Shown: positions 5,099 to 6,554 of the stretch, one piece after another
How positions within the stretch are numbered: position 1 is the stretch's first letter
How the letters are laid out: each line of letters begins with the position of its first letter
NCBI GenBank assembly: GCA_031256305.1
Contig: JAIRQU010000219.1
Coordinates: 1-6,554, forward strand
Direction: 5' to 3'
Origin: Burkholderiaceae bacterium
GTDB taxonomy: Bacteria > Pseudomonadota > Gammaproteobacteria > Burkholderiales > Burkholderiaceae_C
Length of the DNA stretch: 6,554 bases
The notes under the pieces: model-generated
What the model was told of the DNA's origin: nothing
Seen by the model: only the letters and a program-made list of their open reading frames with translations
The model's database searches: none
Program-made: the position numbers and the translations under genes

Positions 5099-6307
5099 AT
5101 GAATTACGACGTTACCATCATCGGCGCGGGGCCTGTGGGCCTGTCGCTGGCCAAGGCGTTCGCCGACCTGCGGCTGCGCGTGGCCCTGGTCGAGCAGCAG
5201 TCCGAGGCCAATCTGACCGAACCGGCGTTCGACGGGCGTGAAATCGCGCTGACCCATGCTTCCATGCGTCTGATGCGGGAATTGGGCCTGTGGCAGCGCA
5301 TTCCGGAGTCGGAGATTTCCCCGATTCGCGCGGCCAAGGTCATGAACGGCGCAGCCGCGCAGCCCATGCTCATTGGCAGCGATCTGGTCGGTCAATCACA
5401 ACTGGGCGTTTTCGTGCCTAACCACTGGATACGCAAGGCAGCCTGGCTGACGGTGCGCGATACCTGCGGCATTACGCTGTATGCCGAGACGCGGGCCGAA
5501 TCGGTGCGCACCAGTTTGCAGCAAGCCACGCTGCAACTCACCGATGGCACTCGTCTGACCAGCGCGTTGCTGGTGGCCGCCGATAGCCGTTTTTCCGAAA
5601 CCCGCCGGGCATTGGGCATTGACGCCGATCTGCACGATTTTGGCAAAAGTATGCTGGTTTGCCGCATGCGGCACGAAGCCGACAACGAACTGGCTGCCTG
5701 GGAATGGTTTGGTCACGGCCAGACGTTGGCGCTGCTGCCGCTCAATCCCCATTTGGCTTCGGCGGTGATTACGTTGCCTGGCGAGGAAACACGGCGGCTG
5801 GCGGCGTTGCCCGAAGAGGCATTCAACCAGGAAATAACCCAACGCTACGCGCAGCGCCTGGGCGCGATGCGGCTGGAAAGCAGCCGCCACATCTATCCTC
5901 TGGTGGCCGCCTACGCCCGCCGTTTTGTCGGGACGCGCTTTGCCTTGGCTGGCGATGCCGCCGTCGGCATGCATCCGGTTACCGCGCACGGCTTTAATCT
6001 GGGACTGGCCAGCATTGAGCGCCTGCGCGACACCGTGCGCCTGGCACAGGAACAAGGCCTGGACATCGGCGATGCTGCGCTACTAACCCGCTACCAGCGC
6101 CTGCACCGGCGAGGCGCCTGGCCGCTGTACATGGCCACGCGCGCCATCGTGGAGCTGTATACCCGCGACGATCCGCCCGTGCGCTGGTTGCGCGATGCTG
6201 CCCTGCACGTCAGTAGCCGCCTGGTGCCGCTGCGCCGGGCCATTGCCTCGGCGCTGGTCGATGACCGGAAGACATCGGGTTTTTCTTGGAAGCCCGTGTT
6301 ACAGTGA
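5099..6307 (+). CDS. ubiM: UbiH/UbiF-family FAD-dependent ubiquinone hydroxylase, UbiM-like
   Basis: A class A flavoprotein monooxygenase that uses O2 and NAD(P)H to hydroxylate the aromatic ring of ubiquinone precursors. The 402-aa protein has the FAD-binding dinucleotide fold at the N-terminus (VTIIGAGPVGLSLA, 5-18), EPAFDGREIALTHASM (41-56), the middle motif AADSRFSETRRALG (160-173) and the second FAD motif FALAGDAAVGMHPVTAHGFNLGL (281-303, Gly285-Asp286). In many relatives the middle motif reads ADG; here it is ADS. DGREIALTH, AADSRFS and GMHPVTAHGFNLGL resemble the UbiM branch, whose Neisseria member has broad regioselectivity over ring positions; this assignment is from memory of the family. 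A UbiH or UbiF role cannot be excluded. The ATG at 5099 has GGAGG 5 nt upstream. It lies 112 bp after gpsA, probably with its own promoter. Its TGA stop sits inside an inverted repeat. Confidence 0.88.
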   Translation: MNYDVTIIGAGPVGLSLAKAFADLRLRVALVEQQSEANLTEPAFDGREIALTHASMRLMRELGLWQRIPESEISPIRAAKVMNGAAAQPMLIGSDLVGQSQLGVFVPNHWIRKAAWLTVRDTCGITLYAETRAESVRTSLQQATLQLTDGTRLTSALLVAADSRFSETRRALGIDADLHDFGKSMLVCRMRHEADNELAAWEWFGHGQTLALLPLNPHLASAVITLPGEETRRLAALPEEAFNQEITQRYAQRLGAMRLESSRHIYPLVAAYARRFVGTRFALAGDAAVGMHPVTAHGFNLGLASIERLRDTVRLAQEQGLDIGDAALLTRYQRLHRRGAWPLYMATRAIVELYTRDDPPVRWLRDAALHVSSRLVPLRRAIASALVDDRKTSGFSWKPVLQ

Positions 6308-6333
6308 ACCGGATTACGACGCCATCCGGTTCA
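6305..6333. terminator. Inverted repeat over the ubiM stop, possible bidirectional terminator
   Basis: Arms TGAACCGGAT (6305-6314) and ATCCGGTTCA (6324-6333) pair perfectly over 10 bp around a 9-nt loop. The left arm begins with the ubiM TGA. The right arm ends with TCA, which is a TGA on the minus strand and closes the reading frame of the remnant at 6331-6462. No T tract follows on either strand, so termination would be weak or Rho-assisted. Confidence 0.45.
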
Positions 6334-6462
6334 GCTTGTGCTGGTATGTACGGGTGGGGTGGTTTTGCGCGCGCCAAGTTTGGCCGGTAACGCGAAAAAC
6401 ACGCCCGCGATCAGCACGATTGAACCGGACGGGCGCAACGACTTGATCGCAATGACAGAACC
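6331..6462 (-). pseudogene. Possible C-terminal remnant of a membrane protein
   Basis: Between a minus-strand TGA at 6465-6463 and the TGA at 6333-6331 lie 43 open codons with no ATG. They encode a hydrophobic segment, SIVLIAGVFFALPAKLGARK, followed by a polar tail TTPPVHTSTS. This looks like the last transmembrane helix and cytoplasmic end of an integral membrane protein. Most wobble positions in this stretch are G or C, like the genes nearby. I do not recognise the family. It may be the worn end of a transporter gene, or chance; no upstream part survives before the tRNA gene. Confidence 0.25.
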
Positions 6463-6478
6463 TCAAGCGATCGGATAT

Positions 6479-6492
6479 TCTTGTCAGCAAGA
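6479..6492 (-). other. Short hairpin in the tRNA 3' trailer
   Basis: Directly after the encoded CCA, with one base between, the minus strand reads TCTTG-CTGA-CAAGA, a 5-bp stem with a tetraloop. It could mark the precursor's 3' trailer for processing. No T run follows, so it is not a normal intrinsic terminator. A second, looser stem (GATCGC at 6445-6450 with GCGATC at 6467-6472) lies further on. Confidence 0.25.
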
Positions 6493-6493
6493 G

Positions 6494-6554
<61 letters not shown>

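Noticed and set aside
5005..5241. A 78-codon frame starting before ubiM as a leader peptide
   Set aside because: It runs on far into ubiM in another frame and has no regulatory codon run; its length comes from the shadow of ubiM.

Overview
The window is ordinary chromosomal housekeeping DNA from a GC-rich proteobacterium, most likely a betaproteobacterium of the Burkholderiales (Alcaligenaceae-like). This rests on the GC-rich third codon positions, the protein families, the divergent arrangement of gpmA against a rhodanese-grxC-secB-gpsA cluster, and a tRNA-Ala(CGC). The genus cannot be fixed from sequence alone. No phage, insertion sequence, CRISPR array or defence system is visible.

Layout. 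Positions 1-2513 are a leftward block, read on the minus strand in the order gpmA (phosphoglycerate mutase), ctpA (S41 processing protease), moeB/thiF-like gene (only its first 39 codons are inside). A clean Rho-independent terminator lies between ctpA and moeB. Positions 2514-2640 are a divergent intergenic region with AT-rich -10-like elements on both strands. Positions 2641-4986 are a rightward block: membrane-anchored rhodanese, grxC (glutaredoxin), secB (export chaperone) and gpsA (glycerol-3-phosphate dehydrogenase). After a 112-bp gap comes a UbiH/UbiF-family flavin hydroxylase at 5099-6307, most like UbiM, with a strong Shine-Dalgarno and an unusually perfect palindrome upstream. An inverted repeat covers the ubiM stop codon. 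It is followed by about 160 bp holding a minus-strand membrane-protein-like remnant, then the 3' part of a minus-strand tRNA-Ala(CGC) running off the right edge.

How the genes fit together. The rhodanese-grxC-secB-gpsA order is an old conserved cluster shared with gammaproteobacteria. It combines thiol/sulfur chemistry, protein export and phospholipid precursor synthesis. In those relatives the divergent neighbour is the cofactor-independent mutase (gpmI/gpmM) followed by envC. Here the same slot holds the unrelated cofactor-dependent gpmA and no envC. CtpA acts in the envelope, and the hydroxylase makes ubiquinone for respiration.

No wholly new system is evident. The points most worth checking are: the FNR/FixK-like palindrome placed exactly where a class II activator would sit before ubiM; the terminator between ctpA and moeB; a 23-codon leader ORF overlapping the ctpA start; the convergent stop codons buried in one inverted repeat; and the remnant beside the tRNA.
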